Assembly: GCF_016597815.1 (NCBI RefSeq)
Contig: NZ_VCHA01000004.1
Span: 1-64,000, forward strand
Length of the DNA stretch: 64,000 nucleotides
Source of the DNA: Marinobacter sp. DY40_1A1
GTDB taxonomy: Bacteria > Pseudomonadota > Gammaproteobacteria > Pseudomonadales > Oleiphilaceae
Direction of reading: 5' to 3'
The translations under genes and the position numbers were made by a program. Shown here in pieces: positions 54,964-63,982 of the stretch. Each line of letters starts with the position of its first letter. The stretch's first letter is position 1. The notes beneath the pieces are model-generated. The model was not told where the DNA came from and did not search any database. It was given only the letters and a program-made list of their open reading frames with translations.

Positions 54964-55129
54964 CGAAAATACCCTCTTGGCGTTATTATTGTCACCGAGC
55001 GTTTTATCGAAGCTGGAAGCTGGCACTACACGAAAAGCTGTGTTTTTTTCTTTTCAATCCTAGTCCACCTTTCACCGCAGGTACAGGGCGCCACCGGTAA
55101 AGCGTAAACCTTCACGCTGCCGCCCAGAC

Positions 55130-55143
55130 TTGATTTAGAACAA
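55130..55143 (+). promoter_or_regulatory. ANR/FNR-type binding site upstream of ccoN
   Basis: TTGATTTAGAACAA matches the FNR/ANR consensus TTGATnnnnATCAA at nine of ten defined bases. It lies 159 bp before the ccoN start. cbb3 oxidase operons are commonly induced by ANR/FNR under low oxygen, so the site fits its neighbour. Confidence 0.65.
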
Positions 55144-55301
55144 CGACAACTATCGTCCGATCTGGCTTGTCGCGTTACTGTATTGCGACTCTTCGTTATC
55201 TTCCAAACGAATACACATACCGCTTTGAAAGTCCGCCTTCCCAAGATTCGGAGTGGCGGCTCCCACAAAGAGGTATTTGTAATGCATCAACAGGACAGTC
55301 T

Positions 55302-56918
55302 ATGACGCCCACCATCGCCATTCTCCTGATCATTACCTTCGTGCTCTCCACGGTAGGTTTGCTGCTTCTGATCTGGTCTATTGCCAACAATCAGTTCAGT
55401 CACGGTCAGGCAGCGGCACGCACTATTTTCTCTCCGGGGGAGGAAGGCCACAGTGAGGACCCTGCGCGCCCTTCAGACCCGACGTTTACCGGCAACACCA
55501 GTGAGCAGGCCGCGGCCATAGAGGCACGCTGGACAGCTGATCAATCCTCAAGAACAGCGGTCCTCACCTGGCTGAGTTCGTCGGTTTTCTGGCTGCTTCT
55601 GGGCTCGTTTTTCGGGCTGGCTTCTTCCATGAAAATGCACCTTCCGGACTTTTTGACGGCCAGTGAGTTCCTTACCTTCGGCCGGATTCGCCCCGTACAC
55701 CTGAACGCCGTTACCTACGGCTGGGCCTCCATGGCCGGTATTGGCGTTGCGCTGTTCCTGATACCACGATTGTTTAAAACCTCTCTGGCTGGCGGAAAAT
55801 ACGCTGTTCTTGGCGGCTTTATCTGGAACATTGGTCTGGTTCTCGGGCTGAGCGCCATCACGCTGGGCCTATCCGATGGCGAGGAGTGGCTGGAGTTTCC
55901 CTGGCAAATCGACATTTTGTTTGTGATAGGAGGCGCTCTGTGTGCTATTCCCTTGTTGCTCACTGCTGCCAACCGCAAGGTGGAGCACCTGTATGTAACC
56001 AGCTGGTACCTGATGGCGGCGCTGGTTTGGTTTCCTTTCCTGTTCCTTATTGCCAATCTGCCTTTTGCCTTTCCCGGTGCCTCTGGCGCCACAGTTAACT
56101 GGTGGTTCGCTCACAACGTACTTGGGCTCTGGGTAACGCCCATCGGCATTGGCATTGCTTACTACATGATCCCGAAAATTCTCGGCAAGCCGATTATTTC
56201 CTATCAGCTATCGCTCATTGGCTTCTGGTCATTGGCGCTGTTTTACAGTCAGGTGGGTATCCACCACCTGATTGGCGGCCCCATTCCAACCTGGCTGGTC
56301 ACACTCTCGATTGTGCACAGTGTGATGATGTCGATTCCGGTGATTACCGTAGCCATCAACCATCACGGCACCATGATGGGCAGTTTCGGGCGCCTGAAAG
56401 ACTCGCCAACCCTGCGCTTTGTATGGATTGGTGCGCTCATGTACACCGTGGCTTCGCTTCAAGGCTCCATGGAAGCACTGCGCAGCATTAACGTAATTAC
56501 TCACTTCACCCACTACACCGTGGCTCATGCGCACCTCGGCATGTATGCCTTCCTGAGCTTCATTCTGTTTGGTGCCGTGTATTTCATTATGCCTCGCCTC
56601 ACGAACTGGGAATGGCCATGGCGCAAGCTGATCAGCCTGCATTTCTGGCTGGTGAGCATCGGCATTCTGATTTACGTGGTGTCGCTGACCATCGCAGGCT
56701 GGAAGCAAGGCGTTGCATTGCTTGATGCCGCCATGCCGTTCATGGACATAGTGAAAATGACACTGCCCGCACTTCAGGCCCGCACCGTCGGTGGTGCTCT
56801 GATGACGCTGGGGCACCTGGTGTTCGCGTTCCATTTCATCGCCATGTTAATGCGAAGTGGCGCCGCCACTGAGCAACCGACTCTCTTCCGCCCAGCCACC
56901 AAGGAGAACGCCCAATGA
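55302..56918 (+). CDS. ccoN: cbb3-type cytochrome c oxidase subunit I, with CcoS-like N-terminus
   Basis: CcoN carries the heme b and heme b3-CuB centre that reduces oxygen. The 538 residues include RPVHLNAVTYGWAS (heme ligand His), SQVGIHHLIGGPIPTWL and VHSVMMSIPVITVAINHHG (CuB ligand region) and HFTHYTVAHAHLGMYAF (heme ligands). The first 45 residues (LLIWSIANNQFSHGQAAART) resemble the small CcoS/FixS assembly protein (W-x-xxx-GQFDD pattern) and are extra relative to the usual 475. ATG at 55302 has AGGA upstream. No separate ccoS is present, so a fusion is likely. Confidence 0.92.
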   Translation: MTPTIAILLIITFVLSTVGLLLLIWSIANNQFSHGQAAARTIFSPGEEGHSEDPARPSDPTFTGNTSEQAAAIEARWTADQSSRTAVLTWLSSSVFWLLLGSFFGLASSMKMHLPDFLTASEFLTFGRIRPVHLNAVTYGWASMAGIGVALFLIPRLFKTSLAGGKYAVLGGFIWNIGLVLGLSAITLGLSDGEEWLEFPWQIDILFVIGGALCAIPLLLTAANRKVEHLYVTSWYLMAALVWFPFLFLIANLPFAFPGASGATVNWWFAHNVLGLWVTPIGIGIAYYMIPKILGKPIISYQLSLIGFWSLALFYSQVGIHHLIGGPIPTWLVTLSIVHSVMMSIPVITVAINHHGTMMGSFGRLKDSPTLRFVWIGALMYTVASLQGSMEALRSINVITHFTHYTVAHAHLGMYAFLSFILFGAVYFIMPRLTNWEWPWRKLISLHFWLVSIGILIYVVSLTIAGWKQGVALLDAAMPFMDIVKMTLPALQARTVGGALMTLGHLVFAFHFIAMLMRSGAATEQPTLFRPATKENAQ

Positions 56919-57544
56919 AACGTGCTCTTGCAATCATGGTCGGCGCAGCGCTCATTCTGTTGCTGGCCACGCTTACCCTGGTGGTTATGCCTTATCTGCA
57001 AATGTCTGCAGAACAGGTACCGCCCGATCTCAAGCCCTACACGGAACAGCAGCAACGTGGCCGCCAGGTGTACATTGCCAATGGCTGTGTTTATTGCCAC
57101 AGCCAGCAACCGAGGGACCCGAGCTTTGCACCCGGCGATAAGGCTCGGGGCTGGGGCCGGCCATCGGTTCCCGGAGACTACGCCTACGATGAGCCACATT
57201 TACTGGGCACCATGCGTACCGGCCCGGACCTGTTCAACATTGGCGCTCGCCAGCCCAGTATCGATTGGCAGTTGATGCATTTGTACAACCCGAGGGCGAT
57301 CATTAAAGGCAGCATTATGCCGTCTTACCCCTTCCTGTTCCGTCATGTGAATGAACCGGCAGAAGGCGACAAAGTGGTGAACATTCCGCCACCTTACGGT
57401 CCAGAAACCGGAAAAATCGTTGCCACTGAGGACGCTTTAGCCCTGGCTGAGTACATGCTCGCCCTTGACCACACTTATCCGGCACCGACTTTGCCAAAAG
57501 CCCAGCCAAAATCCGATGAGCCCAAGGAGAACCGTGCGCCATGA
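56915..57544 (+). CDS. ccoO: cbb3-type cytochrome c oxidase subunit II (monoheme c)
   Basis: The 209-residue protein has one N-terminal helix (ALILLLATLTLVVMPYLQM) and one heme-binding CVYCH in GRQVYIANGCVYCHSQQPRD. The RGWGRPSVPGDYAYDEPHLL segment and the SIMPSYPFLF region (methionine ligand) are typical of CcoO. It overlaps ccoN by four bases (ATGA), showing tight coupling. It passes electrons from CcoP to CcoN. Confidence 0.93.
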   Translation: MKRALAIMVGAALILLLATLTLVVMPYLQMSAEQVPPDLKPYTEQQQRGRQVYIANGCVYCHSQQPRDPSFAPGDKARGWGRPSVPGDYAYDEPHLLGTMRTGPDLFNIGARQPSIDWQLMHLYNPRAIIKGSIMPSYPFLFRHVNEPAEGDKVVNIPPPYGPETGKIVATEDALALAEYMLALDHTYPAPTLPKAQPKSDEPKENRAP

Positions 57545-58197
57545 ACCAGCATGACCATCGCGCTCAATACCGTGAAGCGCCCGAACCGGAAGAAGGCACA
57601 CGCGCCACGCCAAAAATTGTGCTGGCCTGGATCGCAATACTGATTGTATGGGGCGTGGGCTATTACACCTGGCAGATTGGTAAGCCCATGCTGGGTGGCG
57701 ACAGCCGCTCAGCGGTGGCGGCTGTGCAGCAGGAACCCGGGCCTGCGGATGATGCTGACGTCAGCGGTTCTGCATCCTCAGAAAGCCCCGACTCTGGTGG
57801 CGGCACGGCAGCCGCCAAGGCGGATGGGGCAGCGATTTACAGCGCCCAATGCAGCGCCTGCCATCAGGCAAACGGGCAAGGTGTCCCAGGCGCCTTTCCT
57901 CCGCTGGCGAGCAGCGAATGGCTGCTAGCAGACGCGGCCATCCCGGTGGCTATAGTGCACGACGGCCTGCAAGGCGAAATCCAGGTTGCTGGCAACACCT
58001 TCCAGGGCGTTATGCCCAAGTTTGGCGGCACACTCTCCGATGCCGAACTGGCCGCAGTTCTGAGTTATGCCCGCAGCGAATGGGGCAATAGCGCAGGTGA
58101 GATCGACCCGGCGACAGTAACCGAGCACAAAGAGCGCTTTGGCGATCGTGGGGACTGGTCTGCGGAGGAACTGAAGGAGGTTTTCGGGGAACCCTGA
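57541..58197 (+). CDS. ccoP: cbb3-type cytochrome c oxidase subunit III, monoheme form
   Basis: The 218-residue protein has one membrane helix (IVLAWIAILIVWGVGYYTW), a Gly/Ser/Pro-rich linker and one cytochrome c domain (YSAQCSACHQANGQGVPGAF). Only one CxxCH is present, whereas classical CcoP has two c-type hemes in about 290-300 residues. The methionine ligand is probably in FQGVMPKFGGTLSD. It overlaps ccoO by four bases. This form would give electrons to CcoO through a single heme. Confidence 0.9.
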   Translation: MNQHDHRAQYREAPEPEEGTRATPKIVLAWIAILIVWGVGYYTWQIGKPMLGGDSRSAVAAVQQEPGPADDADVSGSASSESPDSGGGTAAAKADGAAIYSAQCSACHQANGQGVPGAFPPLASSEWLLADAAIPVAIVHDGLQGEIQVAGNTFQGVMPKFGGTLSDAELAAVLSYARSEWGNSAGEIDPATVTEHKERFGDRGDWSAEELKEVFGEP

Positions 58198-58198
58198 G

Positions 58199-60442
58199 AT
58201 GGCCGCCAACAACAGAAGCACAGCGCAGGAACAACAGAATCAGGACATCCTGATGATTGAGGGGATGCGCTGTGGCAGTTGTGCGATTGCCGTTGAAGCG
58301 CTGCTGAAGAAACAACCGGGGGTCAGCGACGCTGCAGTGAACTTTGCAGCAGATGTGGCAATGATTTGCTGGGACAAGGAGAAGCCCCCGCTGGCGAACC
58401 TTCAGCAAGCTGTTGCCCGCCTGGGTTACCGCTTGCACAGCTCGGTTGATCCTGACCGCAGCAAGCTCCAGGCCGAGTCGGTGCGCAAGCACTTACAACG
58501 GCGACTGGCGGTGGCTGTAGTCTTTGGCATGTGGAGCATGATGCCGGCCCTGTTAATCTATCTGGCACCCTTTGGTGCGGTAGAGGCGGAAGTCTTATGG
58601 CCACTGGCCGTCGCCAGCGGTTTGTTCGCCGCTCCGGTCGTGCTCTATTCTGGCTCTCACTTCTATCGGGTGGGCTGGCGCACGCTGATTGCAGGCGCAC
58701 CGGGCCTCGATAGCCTTATTTTTCTCGCAGTCTTCGCGGCCTGCATCATATCAACATGGCAGATCTTCGCCGGCAGTTACCACGTATATTTCGATGCTGC
58801 CGTTATGCTGATCACTTTCCAGCTGATCGCAAGATTGCTGGATACCAGCGTGCGCCGGCGCGCCTCGGAGATCATTCGCCGCTACCTGCAGCATGTACCG
58901 GAACAGGTCACCCTCAAAACACCGGAAGGCAAACTCGAAACCCGTCCAGCCAGTAATATTAAAACCGGCGAACACATCGTGCTCAGGGCTGGAGAACAGC
59001 TGGCTCTGGATGGCCAGATTGTGCAAGGGCACGGCCAAGCCGATCTCTCCATGCTGACTGGCGAACATATGCCTCAGGCGCTCGGGCCAGGTGCAGAACT
59101 GCTTGCAGGCTGCCAGTTGGTGGAAGGTGAACTGGAACTGGTCGTAACCGCCAGCACCGGCCAGCGCCGTATCGACCAATTATCCCGCTCCATCAGCGCT
59201 TTGCTTAGCCGTAAAACCACCCTTCAACGCCTGACTGATCGCATTGCACGCATTCTGCTACCCGTTATTCTGATTGCAGCCACAGCGGCCGTGGGCCTTG
59301 CCCTTGTTCAAGGCGTTCCGATTCCAGAGGCTGCGGCACGCGGGCTGGCCGTTATGATCATCAGCTGCCCCTGCGCTCTTAGCCTGGCCATCCCTCTGGT
59401 GATCACCATGGGGCATGCCAACATGATCAATCGCGGCATCGTATTGCAAGATCCTGCCGCCCTTGAGGCAGCGGCTGAAGTGGGTGCGATTGTCTTCGAT
59501 AAAACCGGCACATTGACTACGGGCGAGCCCAGCGTAAATAGCATCACGCCTGCCAAGCAATGGACGGAAAGCGGCCTGCTGCAACTGGCGCAGGATACGC
59601 TCCTGGAGTCACCACACCCGGTTGCCCGGGGCCTGATGGCGAATAGGCATTCAGTGCCTGAGCCAGCACCTGAAGGAACACGGGAGAGTTTTTCCGGGCT
59701 TGGAACACGCTGGGTAAACGGGGAGACGGTCGCTCTGGCCGGGCGCGCCAGCTGGCTGAGGGAACAGGGCATCGACGTTCCGCCCACCGAAGATACGGGA
59801 ATGAGTGTTTATCTGGCCTGCAACGGGCTTTATGCCGGCAAGATCGGTTTTCAGGAGACTATCAGGCAGGAATCGGCAGCCACGATCCGCCAGCTGGTGC
59901 AGCAGGGCTACGTAATCTATTTACTCAGCGGCGACACTCGCAAGGCCTGTCTGGATCTGGCCAAACGCCTTGGTATTACTCCGGAACATGTGCTCTCAGA
60001 GTATTCCCCCGAGCAGAAACACAGCTTTATCGCAAACCTGGAACAACAGACTCCCACCGTATTTGTAGGCGACGGCCTCAATGATGGCTTGGCTTTGGCC
60101 GGCGCAAGACTGGGTATCGCCGTGGGCAATGCGGCATCCGCCACTGGCGCAGCAGCAGCTGTTTATCTCACGGAAAGCATCGCCAAGGTACCCACCACCC
60201 TGCAGTTGGCACAACGGGCACGTAAGCTGATGTATCAGAATCTGTTTTGGGCAGTGGGTTACAACGCCTTGGTAATTCCACTGGCGGTTACAGGCTGGAT
60301 TCAGCCGGTAATCGCAGCCGTTGCCATGTCACTCAGCAGTCTATGCGTGCTGCTAAACAGCCTGCGCATGCAGAGCCAGATCGAATGTGACTCAGCAGTT
60401 TCTTCCTGCAAACTCAGCTCCTCCCTTCAGCCCCTTACATAG
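58199..60442 (+). CDS. ccoI: Copper-transporting P-type ATPase for cbb3 oxidase assembly
   Basis: The 747-residue P1B-type ATPase has an N-terminal HMA domain with MRCGSCAIAVEALL, the transmembrane copper motif SCPCALSLAIP, the phosphorylation motif DKTGTLTTGEPS and the hinge GDGLNDGLALAGARLG. CcoI delivers copper for the CuB site of CcoN. It starts two bases after the ccoP stop. With the CcoS-like part fused to ccoN, ccoN-O-P-I covers most of the assembly set; ccoG and ccoH are not seen in the window. Confidence 0.93.
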   Translation: MAANNRSTAQEQQNQDILMIEGMRCGSCAIAVEALLKKQPGVSDAAVNFAADVAMICWDKEKPPLANLQQAVARLGYRLHSSVDPDRSKLQAESVRKHLQRRLAVAVVFGMWSMMPALLIYLAPFGAVEAEVLWPLAVASGLFAAPVVLYSGSHFYRVGWRTLIAGAPGLDSLIFLAVFAACIISTWQIFAGSYHVYFDAAVMLITFQLIARLLDTSVRRRASEIIRRYLQHVPEQVTLKTPEGKLETRPASNIKTGEHIVLRAGEQLALDGQIVQGHGQADLSMLTGEHMPQALGPGAELLAGCQLVEGELELVVTASTGQRRIDQLSRSISALLSRKTTLQRLTDRIARILLPVILIAATAAVGLALVQGVPIPEAAARGLAVMIISCPCALSLAIPLVITMGHANMINRGIVLQDPAALEAAAEVGAIVFDKTGTLTTGEPSVNSITPAKQWTESGLLQLAQDTLLESPHPVARGLMANRHSVPEPAPEGTRESFSGLGTRWVNGETVALAGRASWLREQGIDVPPTEDTGMSVYLACNGLYAGKIGFQETIRQESAATIRQLVQQGYVIYLLSGDTRKACLDLAKRLGITPEHVLSEYSPEQKHSFIANLEQQTPTVFVGDGLNDGLALAGARLGIAVGNAASATGAAAAVYLTESIAKVPTTLQLAQRARKLMYQNLFWAVGYNALVIPLAVTGWIQPVIAAVAMSLSSLCVLLNSLRMQSQIECDSAVSSCKLSSSLQPLT

Positions 60443-60525
60443 ACTTTAGTACCCTTACCCTCCGCACCCTTGCCTTTAAATCCAAAGGTGCTATGGTGCC
60501 GGCAACCTCAGTGAAGGAGCTCTCC

Positions 60526-60564
60526 ATGGTTTCTTTATTTCCCCTTTCGATTACTTTCCATTAG
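60526..60564 (+). CDS. Possible 12-residue leader peptide
   Basis: MVSLFPLSITFH follows a strong GAAGGAG ribosome site at a good distance and ends at TAG (60562-60564). It lies 120 bp before the Rnk-like gene. The downstream bases contain an imperfect hairpin (about 60568-60590) and an AAACG/CGTTT inverted repeat (60620-60635). A regulatory leader is possible but unproven. Confidence 0.3.
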   Translation: MVSLFPLSITFH

Positions 60565-60683
60565 TCGGCGAGCCCCGCCATACGGTGCTCGCGAGCTTCC
60601 TGATACTTTTAAAAAACATAAACGTCTAAACGTTTGTGGCACCAGTAACAAAACGAATATTTTTAGTAGGCAGAGATACTGAC

Positions 60684-61010
60684 ATGATGATGAATGTAGG
60701 TTTTAACCTGGGTTCACGTGATATCGCAACGCTTAATGCAAAACTGGGAAGGCTCTACAGAAACCCCGTTATCCCCCCCGAAAATACGGCTATGATTGGC
60801 AGCACTGTAACGCTGATCAACTGCCTCGACTCATCGGAACTCACCTTCCGATTAACAGATTCCGGATCCTGCCCTGAAGCCGAAAAAGATGATGTTTGTA
60901 TAGGCTCACCGTTCGGCCTCGCGCTGCTTGGCACCAAGCCAGGGAGTGTTGTTAAACTGGGGTCGGGTAACGAAGAAGGGCATGCTGTTGTTCTGAAAGT
61001 CTCAAGCTGA
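60684..61010 (+). CDS. GreA/Rnk C-terminal-like small protein
   Basis: The 108-residue protein opens MMMNVGFNLGSRDIATLNAK and ends in a GreA/GreB C-terminal-type fold (GSTVTLINCLDSSELTFRLT, DVCIGSPFGLALLGTKPGSV). The layout resembles Rnk, a regulator of nucleoside diphosphate kinase that binds RNA polymerase but lacks transcript-cleaving coiled-coil activity. The GTG start at 60636 adds 16 residues without a ribosome site; 60684 was preferred on the fold boundary. No operon partner is evident. Confidence 0.65.
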   Translation: MMMNVGFNLGSRDIATLNAKLGRLYRNPVIPPENTAMIGSTVTLINCLDSSELTFRLTDSGSCPEAEKDDVCIGSPFGLALLGTKPGSVVKLGSGNEEGHAVVLKVSS

Positions 61011-61171
61011 AGTAACCTCGCCAAAAACGCCTCCTCCCTCTTCGACGCATAGTCTCTCAGCCGTGCCACTTCGTGTCGCATTGCTGGTCGTAATTGACAC
61101 CGGCACGCCTGAGTGACATGTTTGCAAGCGTTTAGCGCAAACAACAATAAACAGCGTCGAGTATTTCAAGC

Positions 61172-62197
61172 ATGCTGATTTTGACCGGCTTTGGCCTGGC
61201 TTGCCTGGTTATCCTCCTGATCACCACAACCCGAGAGCTACAACATTCATCCGCTGCACGGGTGTTCGCGGTTTTTCTAATCGCCAGCTCCGGGTTCTTA
61301 CTCCACCCACTTGCGCCACCCCACTGGCAATGGCTTACGCTGAATCTGGAAGTAATGCTTCCAGCCCTGTTCTGGTTGCTGTGTCAGACCACCTTCCGCC
61401 AGCGTTTAAAGCTATTTTCGGCATGGAGCGCTATGGCGCTCTACAGTGTAATCGCGCCCTGTACAGCAAGGCTATTTTCAGATCACCAGAGTGCGCAGGG
61501 GCTCCTGCTCTTTTTCGGTTGGGAACTTGGAGAAGTATTTGAATTTTTGATCATTGCAAACGGCCTTTGGACAGTTCTTGCAGACTGGTCCTCTGACCTG
61601 GTGGAACCGCGCCGAAAGCTTCGGGCGCTCGTTCTGGTTGTTGCAGGCACCACTGTGTTTCTTGTGGCCCTGGCCTTCAATCTGGATGCTGCCTACGCAG
61701 TTAACCGAGCACTGGTAGTCTCCATTGCGGGCGTAGCCATAGCCACCTTCCTTTTGAAGGGCAGATTCAGCGATCTCTCGTTCCGCAGCGGCCCTGCCCC
61801 CGAAGTTGAAGCTATGCCATCAATGCAGGCATCCGAAACCAGTAACCAGCCAGGTGTCCAGGATGAGCACATTGCTCGCCTTGCGAGCGTGATGGAAGAA
61901 AAATATTACCGAACAGAACATCTGACCTTGAAAATGCTGGCGGGAAAACTCGAGCTTCCGGAATATCGCACTCGTGCACTGATCAACAAGCAATTAGGCT
62001 ACCGCAACTTCAACGACTACATTAACCAACTCAGAATCGCCGAAGCCGCGGAGCGCCTGATTGCCGAACCGGATACGCCCGTTCTCAATATTGCACTGGA
62101 CATTGGATACAGAACCTTGAGCTCATTCAACCGTGCGTTCCGGGAAATCCAACAGTGCACACCTACTGAATTTCGCCAGAACAACGAGGCTCACTAG
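61172..62197 (+). CDS. Membrane-anchored AraC-family regulator, second copy
   Basis: The 341-residue protein has the same plan as the one at 34504: about 200 residues of hydrophobic helices (GLACLVILLITTTREL, ALFWLLCQTTFRQR, VVAGTTVFLVALAFNLDAA) then AraC helix-turn-helix (LTLKMLAGKLELPEYRTRAL; TPVLNIALDIGYRTLSSFNR). The two proteins align from the first residues to the last helix, so they are paralogues. It precedes a beta-helix lipoprotein by about 250 bp and may regulate it. Confidence 0.88.
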   Translation: MLILTGFGLACLVILLITTTRELQHSSAARVFAVFLIASSGFLLHPLAPPHWQWLTLNLEVMLPALFWLLCQTTFRQRLKLFSAWSAMALYSVIAPCTARLFSDHQSAQGLLLFFGWELGEVFEFLIIANGLWTVLADWSSDLVEPRRKLRALVLVVAGTTVFLVALAFNLDAAYAVNRALVVSIAGVAIATFLLKGRFSDLSFRSGPAPEVEAMPSMQASETSNQPGVQDEHIARLASVMEEKYYRTEHLTLKMLAGKLELPEYRTRALINKQLGYRNFNDYINQLRIAEAAERLIAEPDTPVLNIALDIGYRTLSSFNRAFREIQQCTPTEFRQNNEAH

Positions 62198-62443
62198 GGT
62201 TCCTACCTGATCACTTTCTGCAATTTCAACAATTTGCTCAGACCACAGAAACTCCCCTCTGGCCATTGTGACAGAAGGGCTTGGAGTTTTTGCACACAGG
62301 CTGCCGTATTCTGCGCAGCGGTTTTGCTCGTGATATTCGTCAATCCTGCATAGTTTGCTATCCAGCCGTGCTGTTCTTCTACTCGGTGCTGCTCGGCTCG
62401 CCATAAATAAACAACAACAATATCTCATGCATCTGGAGTTGGT

Positions 62444-63937
62444 ATGCAGGCTACAAACAATCACATCAGCATCAACAAAAACCCCCTTTTACTCGTGGGC
62501 ATTGTCCCCGCACTGCTGCTTGCAGGTTGCGGCGGCAGCGACAGCAATAATGAATCACCGCCAGCCGTTACGTTCCCGGAGGGGGCAATCATGCTTCCGG
62601 CCGATGACACCCTGACTACCGCAGCCAAGAATGCCTTTATCAACGCCAAATCCGGCGATGTCATCGTGTTCCCGCAAGGAACCTTTTCGATCAAAGGCAC
62701 GCTCACGTTTGATGCAGACTCCGACGGCGATGGCATTCCAGTTGAAAATATCACCATCGTCGGTTACGGAATGGGGAAAACCATTCTGAACTTTGAGAAT
62801 TCTACCGGTGGTGACGGGCTGTTTGTTCAGAATGGCAAAGACGTCACCATAAAAGATCTCGGAGTTTACGAGGCTGCAGCCAACGCCATTAAATTCAAAA
62901 ATACCGACGGCATTATTCTCAAGTCAGTTGCGACTGTGTGGGAAGGTGAACTGAACGACCAGAACGGTGCCTATGGCCTATACCCGGTTGAATCCAAAAA
63001 CATACTGATTGAAGACTCATACGTGCGCGGGTCGGCAGACGCGGGCATTTATGTTGGCCAGTCAGAAAACATTGTAGTGCGTCGGAATATTGCCGAGGAA
63101 AACGTGGCAGGTATTGAGATCGAGAACTCAATCAACGCCGACGTATACGACAACATCGCCCGCAAGAATACAGGTGGCATTCTGATATTCGATCTGCCCA
63201 TTGGTAACGATATTTACGGCACCAACGTGCGAGTATTTGACAACGAAGTGCTAAACAACAACGAGGTAAACTTTGCGAAAGTAGGCGATTTTGAAGGTGG
63301 GGTTCACATTGTACCGCCAGGAACTGGCATCATTGTGCTGTCTACAAACGATGTTGAGATCTATAAAAACCGCATCACGGACCATAAAACCACGTCAATT
63401 GTCACTACCAGTTACTACATTGCAGACGAGAACCTCGGCTACGTAAACCCCAAATATACCACTGTCATTGATGACGGCTGGGAAGCAGTGCCCCGCAACA
63501 TTTCGATCCATGATAACGAGATCCAGAATTCAAGCTATGCACCTACCGGCTATTTGATTACCGATATCATCACGGGCTTCAACGCCTTCCATCAGGCATT
63601 CCCGGCCATTTTGTATGACGGACTAGGCGAACTGGTAGCTTATGTCGGGGCGGATGCAACAACAGCAGGGGCTCCTTTCAGCCAAGGGGATTACATCTGT
63701 TCCGCAAACAACGGCAACGTAAGCCATGGCGTTGTGTTCGATCCTGAGGGTGATGGCAGCAAGCTCGTAGATGGCGCAATGCCAGACCTCCTGTTCGAAG
63801 CCAGCCAGACCAACCTGATGGCATGCGCCACTATGCCTGCGGCACTCAGCCCATCAAAAGCAACCATCAATGGCACCAGCTACGGCTGTGGCGAAGACGA
63901 CGCAAGCGACCCAAGCTCCGCGTCCTGCGCACTGTAA
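62444..63937 (+). CDS. Parallel beta-helix repeat lipoprotein (TIGR03805-like)
   Basis: The 497-residue protein has a lipobox LLAGC and then a right-handed parallel beta-helix (about 50-300) with repeats such as ENITIVGYGMGKTILNFEN, NIVVRRNIAEENVAGIEIEN and NISIHDNEIQNSSY. The C-terminal part has several cysteines (DYICSANNG, LMACATMPAA, YGCGEDDA). I recall such lipoproteins (TIGR03805) next to a diheme cytochrome-like partner (TIGR03806); the window ends before one could appear. A terminator follows at 63944, so any partner would be a separate transcript. Confidence 0.82.
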   Translation: MQATNNHISINKNPLLLVGIVPALLLAGCGGSDSNNESPPAVTFPEGAIMLPADDTLTTAAKNAFINAKSGDVIVFPQGTFSIKGTLTFDADSDGDGIPVENITIVGYGMGKTILNFENSTGGDGLFVQNGKDVTIKDLGVYEAAANAIKFKNTDGIILKSVATVWEGELNDQNGAYGLYPVESKNILIEDSYVRGSADAGIYVGQSENIVVRRNIAEENVAGIEIENSINADVYDNIARKNTGGILIFDLPIGNDIYGTNVRVFDNEVLNNNEVNFAKVGDFEGGVHIVPPGTGIIVLSTNDVEIYKNRITDHKTTSIVTTSYYIADENLGYVNPKYTTVIDDGWEAVPRNISIHDNEIQNSSYAPTGYLITDIITGFNAFHQAFPAILYDGLGELVAYVGADATTAGAPFSQGDYICSANNGNVSHGVVFDPEGDGSKLVDGAMPDLLFEASQTNLMACATMPAALSPSKATINGTSYGCGEDDASDPSSASCAL

Positions 63938-63943
63938 CACCAC

Positions 63944-63982
63944 GAGGCCCACACCTTCGTGGTGGGCCTCGCTTCCCCTTTT
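63944..63982 (+). terminator. Rho-independent terminator after the beta-helix gene
   Basis: GAGGCCCAC and GTGGGCCTC form a nine-base-pair stem with a short loop seven bases after the stop codon, followed by GCTTCCCCTTTTTT. Confidence 0.85.
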
